Positions 41,262-50,474 are shown, counted from the stretch's first letter. The stretch is 64,000 nt of DNA from Oscillospiraceae bacterium (GCA_004556975.1 SFFD01000001.1:1-64000); one strand, 5' to 3'. Numbers and translations are program-made. Notes: generated from the letters alone by a model not told the origin.

Positions 41262-43642
41262 CAGAAAACAGACATTATAAAGCCCTTGAACTGGACAAGA
41301 TTCTTGCCATGCTTGCAGAACAGACCGGCTGTGAGGACAGCCGCCGCCTTGCTCTTGAAACAGAGCCAAAGACAACTTTAAGGGAAGCGCAGCGCCTTAT
41401 GGACCGCACTGCGGACGCGCATATGCTTGCCTGCCGGTTCGGCGCGCCCAGCCTTCGCGGAGTCAAGAACGTAACGGGCGCTCTGCGCAGGGCGGAAATG
41501 GGTGCGACCCTTTCTCTTCCTGAACTTTTGGATATTGAAAGATTCCTTAAGGCCCTTCGCGAAATGAAAGATTTTCGCAGCAACTATGAGGGCGAACAGG
41601 CAACATCTCTTGATGAACTTTTTGAAAGCCTTATGCCCAATCTGCGTATAGAGGAAAAAATCGGCTTTACCGTCGTTTCGGAGGAAGAGGTAAGCGATAC
41701 TGCAAGCCCGACCCTTGCGGACATACGCAGAAAAATCCGTAATTCTCAGGCAAAGGTGAAGGAGCAGCTTGACCGTATAATTCACTCGCAAACCTACCAG
41801 AAATTTTTGCAGGAACCGATAGTAACAATGCGCGACGGGCGCTATTGCGTTCCGGTAAAATCAGAGTACCGCCAGGAGATAAAGGGCATGGTGCACGACA
41901 CCTCCGGCACGGGTGCAACAATATTTATCGAACCGGCAAGCGTTGTCGAAGAAAACAACGAAACAAGGGTGCTTCGCGCAAAGGAACAGCAGGAAATTCA
42001 GCGAATACTTCATGAAATATCCGAAGATATAGGTAATCACGCGCAGACTTTTATTGAAGACTATTCCGCCCTTTTGGAACTTGACCTTTATTTTGCGAAA
42101 GCGCGCCTTGCCGACAAAATGAATGCGGTTGTACCTAAGCTTACGGATGACGGAAAAATTCGCCTTTCAAAAGCGCGCCATCCTCTTATTGACAAAACCA
42201 AAATCGTGCCGGTTGATATAACCCTGGGCTGCGACTTTGACGTTCTTGTAATAACCGGACCGAACACCGGCGGCAAAACCGTAACGCTTAAAACCATCGG
42301 TCTGCTCACGCTTATGGCAATGTGCGGAATGATGATTCCTGCGGGAGAAAGCAGCTCCGTTTCCGTTTTTGAAAGCGTGTTTGCGGATATCGGCGACGAG
42401 CAGAGCATTGAGCAGAGCCTTTCGACATTTTCTTCCCACATAAACAACACCATTCGCATACTGGACGAGGCGAACGACAGAAGCCTTGTGCTGCTTGACG
42501 AGCTTGGCGCCGGAACCGACCCTGTTGAGGGCGCCGCTCTTGCCGTAGCGATAATCGAGCGGCTTAAGCTTTACGGCGCAAAGCTTGCGGCGACCACGCA
42601 CTATGCGGAAATCAAGATGTACGCTCTGCAGACGCCGCGGGTGGAAAATGCCTGCTGCGAGTTTGATGTGGAAACTCTTTCGCCCACATACCGCCTGCTT
42701 GTGGGCGTTCCAGGAAAGAGCAACGCCTTTGCAATTTCCGAGCGCCTCGGCATGGACGAAAGCATAGTTAACCGTGCGCGGGAACTTGTGTCTACCGAAA
42801 ACGCTAACTTTGAAGATGTTGTGGGCAAGTTGGAGGAAAGCCGCCAAGAGCTTGAAAAAGAGCATCAGAAAGCGGAACAGTACCGAATGGAAACCGAAAA
42901 AATCCGTGCCGAAATTGCAAAAGAAAAAGAGGAAATGGAAAAAAACAAGGAAAAGGAGCTTGAGGCAGCGCGTCTTTCCGCCAAAAAGCTTGTTGAACAG
43001 GTTCGCACGGAGGCACAGAAGCTTATTGACGAGATTACCGAAACACAAAAGCTTGCTGACAGCGAAAACAGCGCCGATATGATTGCCCGCGCACGCGCCC
43101 AGATGAAAACGGGCGTCGGCAGGCTTCAGGATATTGCAGACCCGATTGCTTCCGGCAAGAACGAATACCGGCTTCCGCGCAAGCTTGTTCGCGGCGACGT
43201 GGTTCGTATTAACGGAATGAATCGAGAGGGAACAGTTGTGGGTCTTCCGGACGGTCAGGGCTATTGTACGGTTCAGACGGGGATTATGAAATCAAAGGTG
43301 CATATTTCAGAACTGCGCCTTGTTGAAAATAACAAAAAGAAGAACACCCTCGGCGGAGGCACCGTAACAAAAAGCATAGAAAGCGCTTCGCGCAGAGCGG
43401 CTGCCTCTGAAATTGACCTTCGCGGAATGGATGTTGAACAGGCACTCCTTGAAATGGATCGTTTTCTTGACGAATGTGTTATTCTGAACCTGAAAACAGT
43501 GTCAATCATTCACGGTAAAGGTACGGGCGCGCTTCGTGCTGCGGTTCATCAGGCGCTTAAAAAGAATAAAGCGGTGCGCAGCTTCCGCCTCGGCGTTTAC
43601 GGCGAGGGCGAAAACGGCGTAACCATAGTTGAGCTTAAATAA
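41258..43642 (+). CDS. mutS2: Endonuclease MutS2
   Basis: The protein has 794 residues, the usual size. It lacks the mismatch-recognition domain of MutS, has ATPase motifs GPNTGGKTVTLKTIGL and LVLLDELGAGTDPVEGAAL, a long coiled coil (about 510-620), and a C-terminal Smr domain (EIDLRGMDVEQAL ... IIHGKGTGALR). In Firmicutes MutS2 acts on recombination intermediates or on collided ribosomes. It is coupled to recO. Confidence 0.96.
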   Translation: MTENRHYKALELDKILAMLAEQTGCEDSRRLALETEPKTTLREAQRLMDRTADAHMLACRFGAPSLRGVKNVTGALRRAEMGATLSLPELLDIERFLKALREMKDFRSNYEGEQATSLDELFESLMPNLRIEEKIGFTVVSEEEVSDTASPTLADIRRKIRNSQAKVKEQLDRIIHSQTYQKFLQEPIVTMRDGRYCVPVKSEYRQEIKGMVHDTSGTGATIFIEPASVVEENNETRVLRAKEQQEIQRILHEISEDIGNHAQTFIEDYSALLELDLYFAKARLADKMNAVVPKLTDDGKIRLSKARHPLIDKTKIVPVDITLGCDFDVLVITGPNTGGKTVTLKTIGLLTLMAMCGMMIPAGESSSVSVFESVFADIGDEQSIEQSLSTFSSHINNTIRILDEANDRSLVLLDELGAGTDPVEGAALAVAIIERLKLYGAKLAATTHYAEIKMYALQTPRVENACCEFDVETLSPTYRLLVGVPGKSNAFAISERLGMDESIVNRARELVSTENANFEDVVGKLEESRQELEKEHQKAEQYRMETEKIRAEIAKEKEEMEKNKEKELEAARLSAKKLVEQVRTEAQKLIDEITETQKLADSENSADMIARARAQMKTGVGRLQDIADPIASGKNEYRLPRKLVRGDVVRINGMNREGTVVGLPDGQGYCTVQTGIMKSKVHISELRLVENNKKKNTLGGGTVTKSIESASRRAAASEIDLRGMDVEQALLEMDRFLDECVILNLKTVSIIHGKGTGALRAAVHQALKKNKAVRSFRLGVYGEGENGVTIVELK

Positions 43643-43656
43643 CCGGAGGAACACAG

Positions 43657-44454
43657 ATGGATTTCAACGAGCTTTACTGCATAAAAAACGAAGCAGAAAG
43701 AGTAAACCGAACCTATGACATATTTGACGAAGAAAAAAGATTTTCTTCAAAGGCGGCGCGGGTCGAGTTTATAACCACCGTACAGTATATTGAAAAATAC
43801 CTTAAACCAGGCGATAGAATACTGGATATAGGAGCGGGCACAGGAGCATACAGCATTTATTTTTCAAGGAACGGATATGAGGTTTCGGCGCTGGAACTTG
43901 CAGACGCCAACATACGCGCTTTCCGCAAAAAAATAATGCCGAGCGATTGCATTGACCTTGTTCAGGGCAATGCCCTTGACCTTTCGCGGTACCCGGATAA
44001 TCATTTCGATATAGTGCTTGTGCTTGGGCCTCTATATCATCTTAAAAATGACAAAGACAAGCAGCGCTGTATAGAAGAGGCAAAGCGCGTTTGCAAGGAC
44101 GGCGGAAAAATATTTTTTGCATTTATATCAAACGATATGGTGACGCTTACCGAGTTTGCGTATGACGAAAAATATTTTCTCGGCGATACATACGACCACG
44201 AAACATTTAAGGTCTTTGATTTTCCCTTTGTATTCCATACCCTTGACGAGATGCGGCAAATTTTGCGCCGCGGCGGCGTGAAAATCCTGAACGAAGTGGC
44301 TTCCGACGGGGTAAGCGAGCTTATGGCGGAGCGTATAAACAATCTTGACGAATTAAGCTACGAGCAGTATCTGCGCTATCACTTTTATACCTGCGAAAAG
44401 CCCGAAATGCTTGGCAGAAGCAACCACCTGCTTTTTGCAACGGAAAAAGAATAA
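43657..44454 (+). CDS. Class I SAM-dependent methyltransferase
   Basis: The protein has 265 residues. The SAM motif is ILDIGAGTGAYSIYFSRNG, with HFDIVLVLGPLYHLKNDKDK as motif II/III. The substrate is not evident. GGAGG lies eight bases before the ATG, 14 bases after mutS2, so it is probably the last gene of the phoH-mutS2 unit. Confidence 0.88.
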   Translation: MDFNELYCIKNEAERVNRTYDIFDEEKRFSSKAARVEFITTVQYIEKYLKPGDRILDIGAGTGAYSIYFSRNGYEVSALELADANIRAFRKKIMPSDCIDLVQGNALDLSRYPDNHFDIVLVLGPLYHLKNDKDKQRCIEEAKRVCKDGGKIFFAFISNDMVTLTEFAYDEKYFLGDTYDHETFKVFDFPFVFHTLDEMRQILRRGGVKILNEVASDGVSELMAERINNLDELSYEQYLRYHFYTCEKPEMLGRSNHLLFATEKE

Positions 44455-44455
44455 C

Positions 44456-44493
44456 AAAAATGCTTTGTGGCATGCTTGCCGCAAAGCATTTTT
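44456..44493 (+). terminator. Rho-independent terminator of the phoH-methyltransferase unit
   Basis: AAAAATGCTTTG...CAAAGCATTTTT, with an imperfect inner stem. Confidence 0.85.
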
Positions 44494-44554
44494 TATGCGA
44501 AGTAAAGCGTGGTAAAACAAGCTCCGCCGCTGCGCCCGAAAAAAGCCGGGCAGC

Positions 44555-44586
44555 AAAAAATCCGCCCACGCAGGGCGGATTTTTTC
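44555..44586 (-). terminator. Terminator of the phosphofructokinase gene
   Basis: AAAAAATCCGCCC / GGGCGGATTTTTT with an ACGCA loop, just after the minus-strand gene; it would work in both directions. Confidence 0.88.
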
Positions 44587-44594
44587 GTATGGAA

Positions 44595-45842
44595 TTAAAC
44601 TTCTGCCTTAACCCTTTTAAGGTGGGCATATTTGGGCATACCGTTTTCAAAGGTTTGCTCAACCTGTCCCTGAATAAGCGGCATGGCGTATTCGATAAAT
44701 TTTTCGTTTACGTTGTTACCTTCTTCGTTTATCCATTCGCGCGGAACAAGCTTTTCAACATTCGCAACTTCAGAAAGGGGAACAAGCTCTGTAACGCACT
44801 TATAGCCGTTGGTCATATCACGGCGGAAAGCGATCATCTTGCCGCTTTCGCCGGCAACGGCGGCTTCAACGGCAGTTTTACCCGCCATAAAGGCTTCATC
44901 ACGGTCGGTTTTCGAAGCACAGTGCGCAGCGCAGCGCTGAAGCAGCGAAAGCTCAATTCCGCGGACTTTTGCGCCGGTACGGTTTCGGATTATATTTGCC
45001 ATTGTGGCTGCAAGACCGCCAAGCTGAACATGACCGAAAGAGTCTTTTACATTGGTATCGTTTATGCCGTATTCGCTTATGAACATTCCGGTTTTGTCCT
45101 TAATGCCCTCGGACATAACAATGACAATGCGCTTGTGTTTTTTGCGGCAGCTGTCAAGGTCAATAAAGAACTGCTCCATATCAAAGGCAATTTCCGGAAG
45201 GTAAATAAACATCGGCCCCTGACAGTTTAGCTTTGCAAGAGCGGCCGCTCCGGCAAGCCAGCCGGCGTGGCGTCCCATAACTTCTATAATAACAATAGCT
45301 TCCTTGTCATAAACATGAACATCCTTGATAACTTCGGAAACGGAAGTTGCTATGTACTTTGCGGCAGAACCATAGCCCGGGCAGTGGTCGGTATCAAGAA
45401 GGTCATTGTCAATGGTTTTTGGAATGCCTATTATTCTGCATTCATAGTCCTGCAAAGACATATACTCTGATATTTTGTTGCAGGTATCCATGCTGTCGTT
45501 GCCGCCGTTATAGAAGAAATAACGGATATTGTACTTTTTGAATATTTCAAGAATGCGCTTGTAATCGCTTTCGTCTTCGGTATAAGGCTTTAGTTTATAG
45601 CGGCAGCTTCTTATAAGAGAAGCAGGAGTGCTCATCATCAGTTCAAGCATTTCCGGGTCCTCTTTTTCCATATCAATGATATCATCCTCCAAAACGCCGC
45701 GAATTCCGTGCTGCGCAGCATAAACATGTGTGATACATTCCTGCTCCATTGCAGTTTTGATAACGCCGTATGCGCTTGCATTTATAACGGCAGTGGGTCC
45801 GCCGGATTGCCCTATAAGGCACGCTCCCTTGAGTTCTGTCAT
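44595..45842 (-). CDS. 6-phosphofructokinase, probably pyrophosphate-dependent
   Basis: The protein has 415 residues. The phosphoryl-donor loop reads NGGNDSMDTC, with Asp where ATP enzymes have Gly, and the catalytic motif reads GIPKTIDNDL, with Lys where ATP enzymes have Gly. Both substitutions are the known marks of PPi-PFK. MGRHAGWLAGA binds fructose 6-phosphate. The enzyme would carry out reversible glycolytic phosphorylation with pyrophosphate, as common in anaerobes. It has its own promoter and terminator. Confidence 0.9.
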   Translation of the reverse strand: MTELKGACLIGQSGGPTAVINASAYGVIKTAMEQECITHVYAAQHGIRGVLEDDIIDMEKEDPEMLELMMSTPASLIRSCRYKLKPYTEDESDYKRILEIFKKYNIRYFFYNGGNDSMDTCNKISEYMSLQDYECRIIGIPKTIDNDLLDTDHCPGYGSAAKYIATSVSEVIKDVHVYDKEAIVIIEVMGRHAGWLAGAAALAKLNCQGPMFIYLPEIAFDMEQFFIDLDSCRKKHKRIVIVMSEGIKDKTGMFISEYGINDTNVKDSFGHVQLGGLAATMANIIRNRTGAKVRGIELSLLQRCAAHCASKTDRDEAFMAGKTAVEAAVAGESGKMIAFRRDMTNGYKCVTELVPLSEVANVEKLVPREWINEEGNNVNEKFIEYAMPLIQGQVEQTFENGMPKYAHLKRVKAEV

Positions 45843-45872
45843 AAAAGTAATCCCCTTTCATGTGATAGTATA

Positions 45873-45901
45873 ATTTTACCACACAGATATAACGGATTCA
45901 A
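45873..45901 (-). promoter_or_regulatory. Sigma-A type promoter of the phosphofructokinase gene
   Basis: Minus strand: TTGAAT (45896-45901), 17 bases, TAAAAT (45873-45878), about 30 bases before the ATG. Confidence 0.75.
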
Positions 45902-46110
45902 TATGTAATAGGTACGAAAAGTAGAGGCAATTTATGTGCAAAATTGCTATAAAAGCATAATGAAAAAAACCCAAAGAACGCTAACTGCACAATAATATTC
46001 TATTCATATATAAAATTGTTGTCTAATACGCCCAAAATGTAAAATATTGTATATATGTATCACATATGCCTTGCGGAAAAGAAACAAATACGGCGGTTTA
46101 ATAAATTAAC
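45902..46110. other. AT-rich intergenic stretch with no recognised element
   Basis: About 210 bases between two divergent promoters. I found no ORF with a ribosome site, no strong hairpin and no repeat. Confidence 0.6.
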
Positions 46111-46139
46111 TTGAAATAATACTCTGAAATTGTTATAAT
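46111..46139 (+). promoter_or_regulatory. Sigma-A promoter of the membrane-anchored protein gene
   Basis: TTGAAA (46111-46116), 17 bases, consensus TATAAT (46134-46139). Confidence 0.8.
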
Positions 46140-46174
46140 ACATACAGAATATTTTGCGGAGAGTGATTTTTGCT

Positions 46175-46687
46175 TTGAGTTACAGAAGTAAAGAAAACAA
46201 TACGGCGGCGCTTGTCGCCACCATAATTTTTGTTGTGATAGTCGCTGCGGCGGTCGCCGTCGCGGTGTTCCTTGGCGGAACAAAACAGATTCACGAGGAG
46301 GAATACAGCTGGATTAAGTCCGACAGCGCCGCCATAAACGGTATGCTGGACGGAAGCTGGTATTCCGGTGAAAAGAACCCTGCCGGAACGCTTTCTTATA
46401 AAATAGCGGAGGAAATAACCGTAGGAAGCGATGGCAAAGGAGATTTCAAAATCGAAAATTCCGGAAAAAACAGCTGTCTTATGAAGGTCAGAATTGCAAT
46501 TTCCGGAGAAACGGTGTATGAAACCGACTATATCAAGCCAAATCAGCATATAAATGAAGATATGCTCAGCAAACTGCCGCCCGTGGGTGAATACGACGCA
46601 GATGTTACCTTTGAGGCATTTGACCCCAGTACCGAAGCAAGCCTTGGTACCACGGGAATGAAAATAAAAATTGTTGTTGTAAAATAA
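46175..46687 (+). CDS. Membrane-anchored protein with extracellular beta domain, unknown function
   Basis: The protein has 170 residues. One membrane segment (ALVATIIFVVIVAAAVAVAV) near the N-terminus precedes an extracellular domain rich in beta-strand patterns (NSCLMKVRIAISGETVYET). I do not recognise a family. The start is uncertain: transcription should begin near 46146, which disfavours the TTG at 46154; TTG 46175 has GGAGAG 12-13 bases upstream. Confidence 0.65.
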   Translation: MSYRSKENNTAALVATIIFVVIVAAAVAVAVFLGGTKQIHEEEYSWIKSDSAAINGMLDGSWYSGEKNPAGTLSYKIAEEITVGSDGKGDFKIENSGKNSCLMKVRIAISGETVYETDYIKPNQHINEDMLSKLPPVGEYDADVTFEAFDPSTEASLGTTGMKIKIVVVK

Positions 46688-46720
46688 AAAACGGCTTCCT
46701 TTAGGGGAAGCTGTTTTTTA
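46685..46720 (+). terminator. Bidirectional terminator
   Basis: AAAAAACGGCTTCC / GGGAAGCTGTTTTTT, with one G-T pair, between convergent genes. Confidence 0.85.
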
Positions 46721-47098
46721 AAATATATTTGTGAAGGTCGGCATTTCGGAATCCCATATATCTTCCAAAAGCAGTTTGCATCGGGTTATTTCTGCGGCAA
46801 GTTCGCCGTTTTCGCCGTAAATTGCAAGGGGTTCAAAACGCGCTACCGCAAGGGTAATCTGGTCAAGCTGCGTATGGCGAACGATTCTGCAAAGAATGTG
46901 ATGTTTATACATCCAGTATTCGGTAAGCTCTTTTGCAGCGCTTGCGGAGGCGGCGTTATCTCCGCGTTCCACAAGAAGATAAAGACTGTCAAAGCGGCTG
47001 TCAAAATCATTTTTTATGTTTGTAAGCATTAAAAGTGCGCCGGCGCTTATCAGCACTACGGCGGCAATCAATCCGACGGAAAGCCACATCCTTTTCAT
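46718..47098 (-). CDS. DUF4363 family protein
   Basis: The protein has 126 residues. One N-terminal membrane segment is followed by a helical domain (ELTEYWMYKHHILCRIVRH, LLLEDIW), the pattern of DUF4363. The gene overlaps the DUF421 gene by four bases; this pairing is common in clostridia. Function unknown. Confidence 0.82.
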   Translation of the reverse strand: MKRMWLSVGLIAAVVLISAGALLMLTNIKNDFDSRFDSLYLLVERGDNAASASAAKELTEYWMYKHHILCRIVRHTQLDQITLAVARFEPLAIYGENGELAAEITRCKLLLEDIWDSEMPTFTNIF

Positions 47099-47778
47099 TT
47101 TACAGCCTCCTTTTTTACGATATAATATTTTGCAGTAGGGTCACAGGTCATCAAAAATATATCCTTTTCGCTGACGGCGTTTTCTTTGAGCACGCCGGAA
47201 AGCCACTTTCTTGTAAGGTTGCATGCTTCGAGCACGGCGGGCATAATTACTCCGTCGCTTATGAGCACCATGGGGGGCGTGTCGCATTGTTGGCTTTCGG
47301 GTGAAACAAGCGCTTCCGGCGTAAGCGGCCGTGCTTTGAATTTGGGATAAACCGTAAGCTTGCCGTTGGTTTCGACTATTGCCCAGGCAACTTCCTGCAC
47401 ATCAAAAATCCCGTTTATCCTAAGCTGGCTCATAAGATCTTCTATGGAAAAGCGAAGCTCACGCATGTTCTTTTGGTCAATGTTTCCGTTTCTGATTACC
47501 ACTATTGGGTTGCCGGTGACCATAATTTGCGCTTTTCCGCTTTTAAGAGTAATATAAGACAGAATAACCTCTGCGCTCATAAGGGTGATTATTGGCACGA
47601 CTGCACCCAAAAGCGGAATGTCGGTATCCTCAATAGACAGAGTGGCAATGTTTGAAATAAGTATGGCTATGACAAATTCAGAGGGCTGAAGTTCTCCAAG
47701 CTGACGTTTGCCCATAATTCTAAGACATACGATTATTATTATATAAATTATTAGTGTCCTGAAAAATACAATAAACAA
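47095..47778 (-). CDS. DUF421 (YetF-like) membrane protein
   Basis: The protein has 227 residues. Three N-terminal membrane segments include RIMGKRQLGELQPSEFVIAI, the DUF421 hallmark; the cytosolic part has NGNIDQKNMRELRFSIEDLM and EVAWAIVETNGKLTVYPK. In B. subtilis relatives have been linked to spore membranes and spore germination; the activity is unknown. TTG start behind AAAGGAG. Confidence 0.88.
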   Translation of the reverse strand: MFIVFFRTLIIYIIIIVCLRIMGKRQLGELQPSEFVIAILISNIATLSIEDTDIPLLGAVVPIITLMSAEVILSYITLKSGKAQIMVTGNPIVVIRNGNIDQKNMRELRFSIEDLMSQLRINGIFDVQEVAWAIVETNGKLTVYPKFKARPLTPEALVSPESQQCDTPPMVLISDGVIMPAVLEACNLTRKWLSGVLKENAVSEKDIFLMTCDPTAKYYIVKKEAVK

Positions 47779-47850
47779 AGCGGTACTCCTTTCAAAACAG
47801 AGTTTCTTAATTTATTGTTTCACGGATTTATAAAATTAACATTATATTTA

Positions 47851-47878
47851 TTGATAATTACGAAAAAAATGATATAAT
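47851..47878 (+). promoter_or_regulatory. Sigma-A promoter of the signal peptidase pair
   Basis: TTGATA (47851-47856), 16 bases, consensus TATAAT (47873-47878). Confidence 0.8.
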
Positions 47879-47951
47879 TATTTAGTTACTTTGATCATTG
47901 ACAAAAGTCCGCGTAACCGCGGCAATTATGGATTTTACGGAGGACGCTTTT

Positions 47952-48569
47952 TTGAAAGACGAAAAGAATACTTTAAATGTCAAGGTTGACACGGAAGGTA
48001 AAGTCAACGAAAAACAAAATGAAGAAAATCCCGAGGAAAAAGCAGAAAAAAGAAAACAGCATATAAAAGCGGAAATTATTGATTGGGCAAAAACGCTTTT
48101 TTTGTTCTGCGCGCTTCCTGTGATTATATTTGAGTGTTTCTGCTTTGTCGCAAGGGTGCCCACAGGTTCTATGGAAACAACGGTTCCTGCGGGGGCACAG
48201 GTTCTTGTAACTCGCTGTTTCAACAAAGACAATTTAAACCGCGGCGATGTTGTGGTTTTCTATAATGAAGAGCTGAATCTAACTCTTTTCAAGCGCTGCA
48301 TCGGTTTACCCGGGGACACTGTTGAATTTGACGGCACCGGGGACGTCTATATAAACGGAGAGTATTACAGCGAACCATATGTAAGCAGCTATTCCGACTT
48401 TGAAGGAAGCTTTACGGTTCCGGAGGATTGCTATTTCTTCTGCGGAGATAACCGCGGAGGCTCGTGGGACGCAAGATTGTGGAATAATCCTTATATAAAT
48501 AAGGAAAACGTGAAAGGAAAAGCAAGGTTTATATTCTTCCCGTTTGATTCTATCGGTCCGGTTAAATAA
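47952..48569 (+). CDS. Type I signal peptidase (copy 1)
   Basis: The protein has 205 residues. A charged N-terminal tail (about 40 residues) precedes one membrane segment and then ARVPTGSMETT with nucleophile Ser73. The general-base Lys114 lies in LFKRCIGLPGD; DGTGDVYINGE and CGDNRGGSWDAR are the later conserved boxes. It removes signal peptides on the outer face of the membrane. TTG 47952 is eight bases after GGAGG; this start matches that of copy 2 in sequence and spacing. Confidence 0.9.
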   Translation: MKDEKNTLNVKVDTEGKVNEKQNEENPEEKAEKRKQHIKAEIIDWAKTLFLFCALPVIIFECFCFVARVPTGSMETTVPAGAQVLVTRCFNKDNLNRGDVVVFYNEELNLTLFKRCIGLPGDTVEFDGTGDVYINGEYYSEPYVSSYSDFEGSFTVPEDCYFFCGDNRGGSWDARLWNNPYINKENVKGKARFIFFPFDSIGPVK

Positions 48570-48595
48570 TTTTTTACAGTACGGAGGAAATTCTT

Positions 48596-49279
48596 TTGGA
48601 AGACGAAAATAACATTTCATTTCCGGTGGATATTCCCGGAAACGCACCCGAAGATAAAAAAGATGAAGCTCCCAAAGAAAAAACCGCAAGGAGAAGGAAG
48701 AAATTCAAAGCGGAGCTTTTTGACTGGGCGAAAACGCTGTTCTTTTTCTGTGTAATTCCCGTCCTCATATTTGAATGCTTCTGCTTTGTGGCGCGGGTAC
48801 CCACAGGCTCCATGGAAACCACCGTTCCCGCAGGAGCGGAGGTCTTCACCACCCGCTGCTTTAATAAAGACAATATAAAACGCGGCGACATTGTGGTGTT
48901 TTATAATGACGAGCTTGATCCTACTCTTTTTAAGCAATACATAGGTCTGCGCGGCGACATTGCGGCGTTCTTTAATGACGAGCTTGAGCCTATTCTTTTC
49001 AAGCGCTGCATAGGTCTGCCCGGCGACACGGTTGAGTTTGACGGAACCGGCGATGTCTATATAAACGGCGAGCTTTACGAGGAACCGTATGTGAGCAGCT
49101 TCTCCGATTTTGAGGGAACCTTTACCGTTCCGGAGGATTGCTATTTCTTCTGCGGAGATAACCGCGGCGGCTCTTGGGACGCAAGATACTGGGATAATCC
49201 GTACATTAACAAGGAGAATGTCAAGGGCAAGGCAAGGTTCATCTTCTTCCCCTTTAATTCAATCGGTGCGGTTAAATAA
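48596..49279 (+). CDS. Type I signal peptidase (copy 2) with duplicated lysine segment
   Basis: The protein has 227 residues and is a close paralogue of copy 1, 26 bases downstream, with the same TTG start after GGAGG. Ser72 sits in RVPTGSMETT. A 23-residue unit is present twice in tandem (residues 98-120 and 121-143). The second unit ends LFKRCIGLPG, with the expected catalytic Lys136; the first ends LFKQYIGLRG, so its Lys113 is in a degenerate motif. The C-terminal boxes are intact. It is probably active, with a 23-residue insertion next to the active site. Confidence 0.9.
   Translation: MEDENNISFPVDIPGNAPEDKKDEAPKEKTARRRKKFKAELFDWAKTLFFFCVIPVLIFECFCFVARVPTGSMETTVPAGAEVFTTRCFNKDNIKRGDIVVFYNDELDPTLFKQYIGLRGDIAAFFNDELEPILFKRCIGLPGDTVEFDGTGDVYINGELYEEPYVSSFSDFEGTFTVPEDCYFFCGDNRGGSWDARYWDNPYINKENVKGKARFIFFPFNSIGAVK
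48887..49024 (+). repeat. 69-bp tandem duplication inside signal peptidase copy 2
   Basis: Two in-frame units, 48887-48955 and 48956-49024, agree at about 58 of 69 positions by hand alignment. Copy 1 of the gene has only one such unit. Confidence 0.95.
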
Positions 49280-49299
49280 TTTTTTACAGTGAGGATAAA

Positions 49300-49398
49300 A
49301 TGAAAAACAAATTCTTTATGAGAGTGCTTATAATCGTGCTTATACTCGCAATGGTGATACCCTCCGTTGCATACGCTCTGATTTATATGTTCGCATGA
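49300..49398 (+). CDS. 32-residue single-pass membrane protein
   Basis: The ATG follows GTGAGGATAAA. MKNKFFMRVLIIVLILAMVI continues hydrophobically to AYALIYMFA, so it is one membrane helix with a basic N-terminus. The stop overlaps the mnmA start (ATGA), suggesting coupling. It resembles other tiny clostridial membrane proteins (possibly DUF4044-like). Function unknown. Confidence 0.6.
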   Translation: MKNKFFMRVLIIVLILAMVIPSVAYALIYMFA

Positions 49399-50411
49399 GC
49401 ATTGGGAAAATCATGGTGGGTCTTTCCGGCGGCGTGGACAGCGCCGTTGCCGCCTTTTTACTGAAAGAACAGGGTTACGATGTTGCGGGAGCAACCTTTC
49501 GTATGCAGGACGAGTGGGACGGCGCTTACGACGCGTCAGCCGTGGCAGAATTTCTTGGAATTCCTCACTATATTTTTGACTTCCGCGAGATTTTCAAAGA
49601 AAAAGTGCTGAACAATTTTGAGGAAGAATATAAAGCGGGAAAAACGCCGAACCCATGCGTTCGCTGCAATAAATTTATAAAGTTTCCGGCGTTCCTTGAA
49701 AAGGCTCAAAGCCTTGGCTATGACCTGATTTCTACAGGTCACTATGCCCGCACCGACGGAGAAAATATTTTTCGCGCGAAGAATCTTGCAAAAGATCAAA
49801 GCTATGTGATGTACAATATTCAGAAGGATATGATACCGCATATTCGTTTTCCGCTTGCGGATTTTAGCAAGGATGAAATTCGCGAAATTGCCCGCAAAGC
49901 GGGCATTCCCGTGGCGGAAAAGCCGGATTCGCAGGACATATGCTTTATTCCCGACGGCGATACCGGTGCTTATCTTTGCCGCCGTATCGGCGAAATGCCC
50001 CATGGACGCTTTGTTGATGAAAGCGGAAACTGCCTTGGGGAACACAAAGGAATTTATCATTACACTGTCGGTCAGCGCAAAGGACTGGGTCTTGCGCTGC
50101 CTTCGCCGCTTTATGTGGGAAAAATCAATGCGGATAAAAACGAGGTAGTGCTTGTTAAAAACGAGGAGCTTTTTTCAAAACGAATTATGGCAAATGAGTT
50201 TAACTGGATAAACGGCGCTCCCGATATGCCCATCCGCGTTATGTGTAAGATTAGGTATGCTCAGGCGGCGGCACCGGCCACGGCCTTTACCTTCGGCAAT
50301 CCAGATAAGGCGCTTATAACCTTTGACGAACCGCAAAGAGCCGCCGCGCCGGGGCAGTCCGCAGTTATCTATGACGGCGAAAAACTGCTTGGCGGCGGAA
50401 TAATTCTGTGA
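49395..50411 (+). CDS. mnmA: tRNA-specific 2-thiouridylase MnmA
   Basis: The protein has 338 residues. The PP-loop is GLSGGVDSAVAAFLL; the two catalytic cysteines are in NPCVRCN and SQDICFIPDG; HYTVGQRKGLG and the C-terminal beta-barrel are present. It puts sulfur on U34 of Lys, Glu and Gln tRNAs using a persulfide donor and ATP. Its start overlaps the stop of the small membrane protein gene. Confidence 0.95.
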   Translation: MSIGKIMVGLSGGVDSAVAAFLLKEQGYDVAGATFRMQDEWDGAYDASAVAEFLGIPHYIFDFREIFKEKVLNNFEEEYKAGKTPNPCVRCNKFIKFPAFLEKAQSLGYDLISTGHYARTDGENIFRAKNLAKDQSYVMYNIQKDMIPHIRFPLADFSKDEIREIARKAGIPVAEKPDSQDICFIPDGDTGAYLCRRIGEMPHGRFVDESGNCLGEHKGIYHYTVGQRKGLGLALPSPLYVGKINADKNEVVLVKNEELFSKRIMANEFNWINGAPDMPIRVMCKIRYAQAAAPATAFTFGNPDKALITFDEPQRAAAPGQSAVIYDGEKLLGGGIIL

Positions 50412-50440
50412 TTGACAACCGGTAAAAAGTGTTGTATAAT
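50412..50440 (+). promoter_or_regulatory. Consensus sigma-A promoter upstream of the CorC-type gene
   Basis: TTGACA (50412-50417), 17 bases, TATAAT (50435-50440): a perfect match in both hexamers. It starts right at the mnmA stop. Confidence 0.9.
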
Positions 50441-50474
50441 TACGCATTGTAATATTTTACGAAAGGTTTTCAAA

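Noticed and set aside
42167..43048. 293-codon minus-strand open frame
   Set aside because: It is antisense to mutS2 and shows no protein-like pattern.
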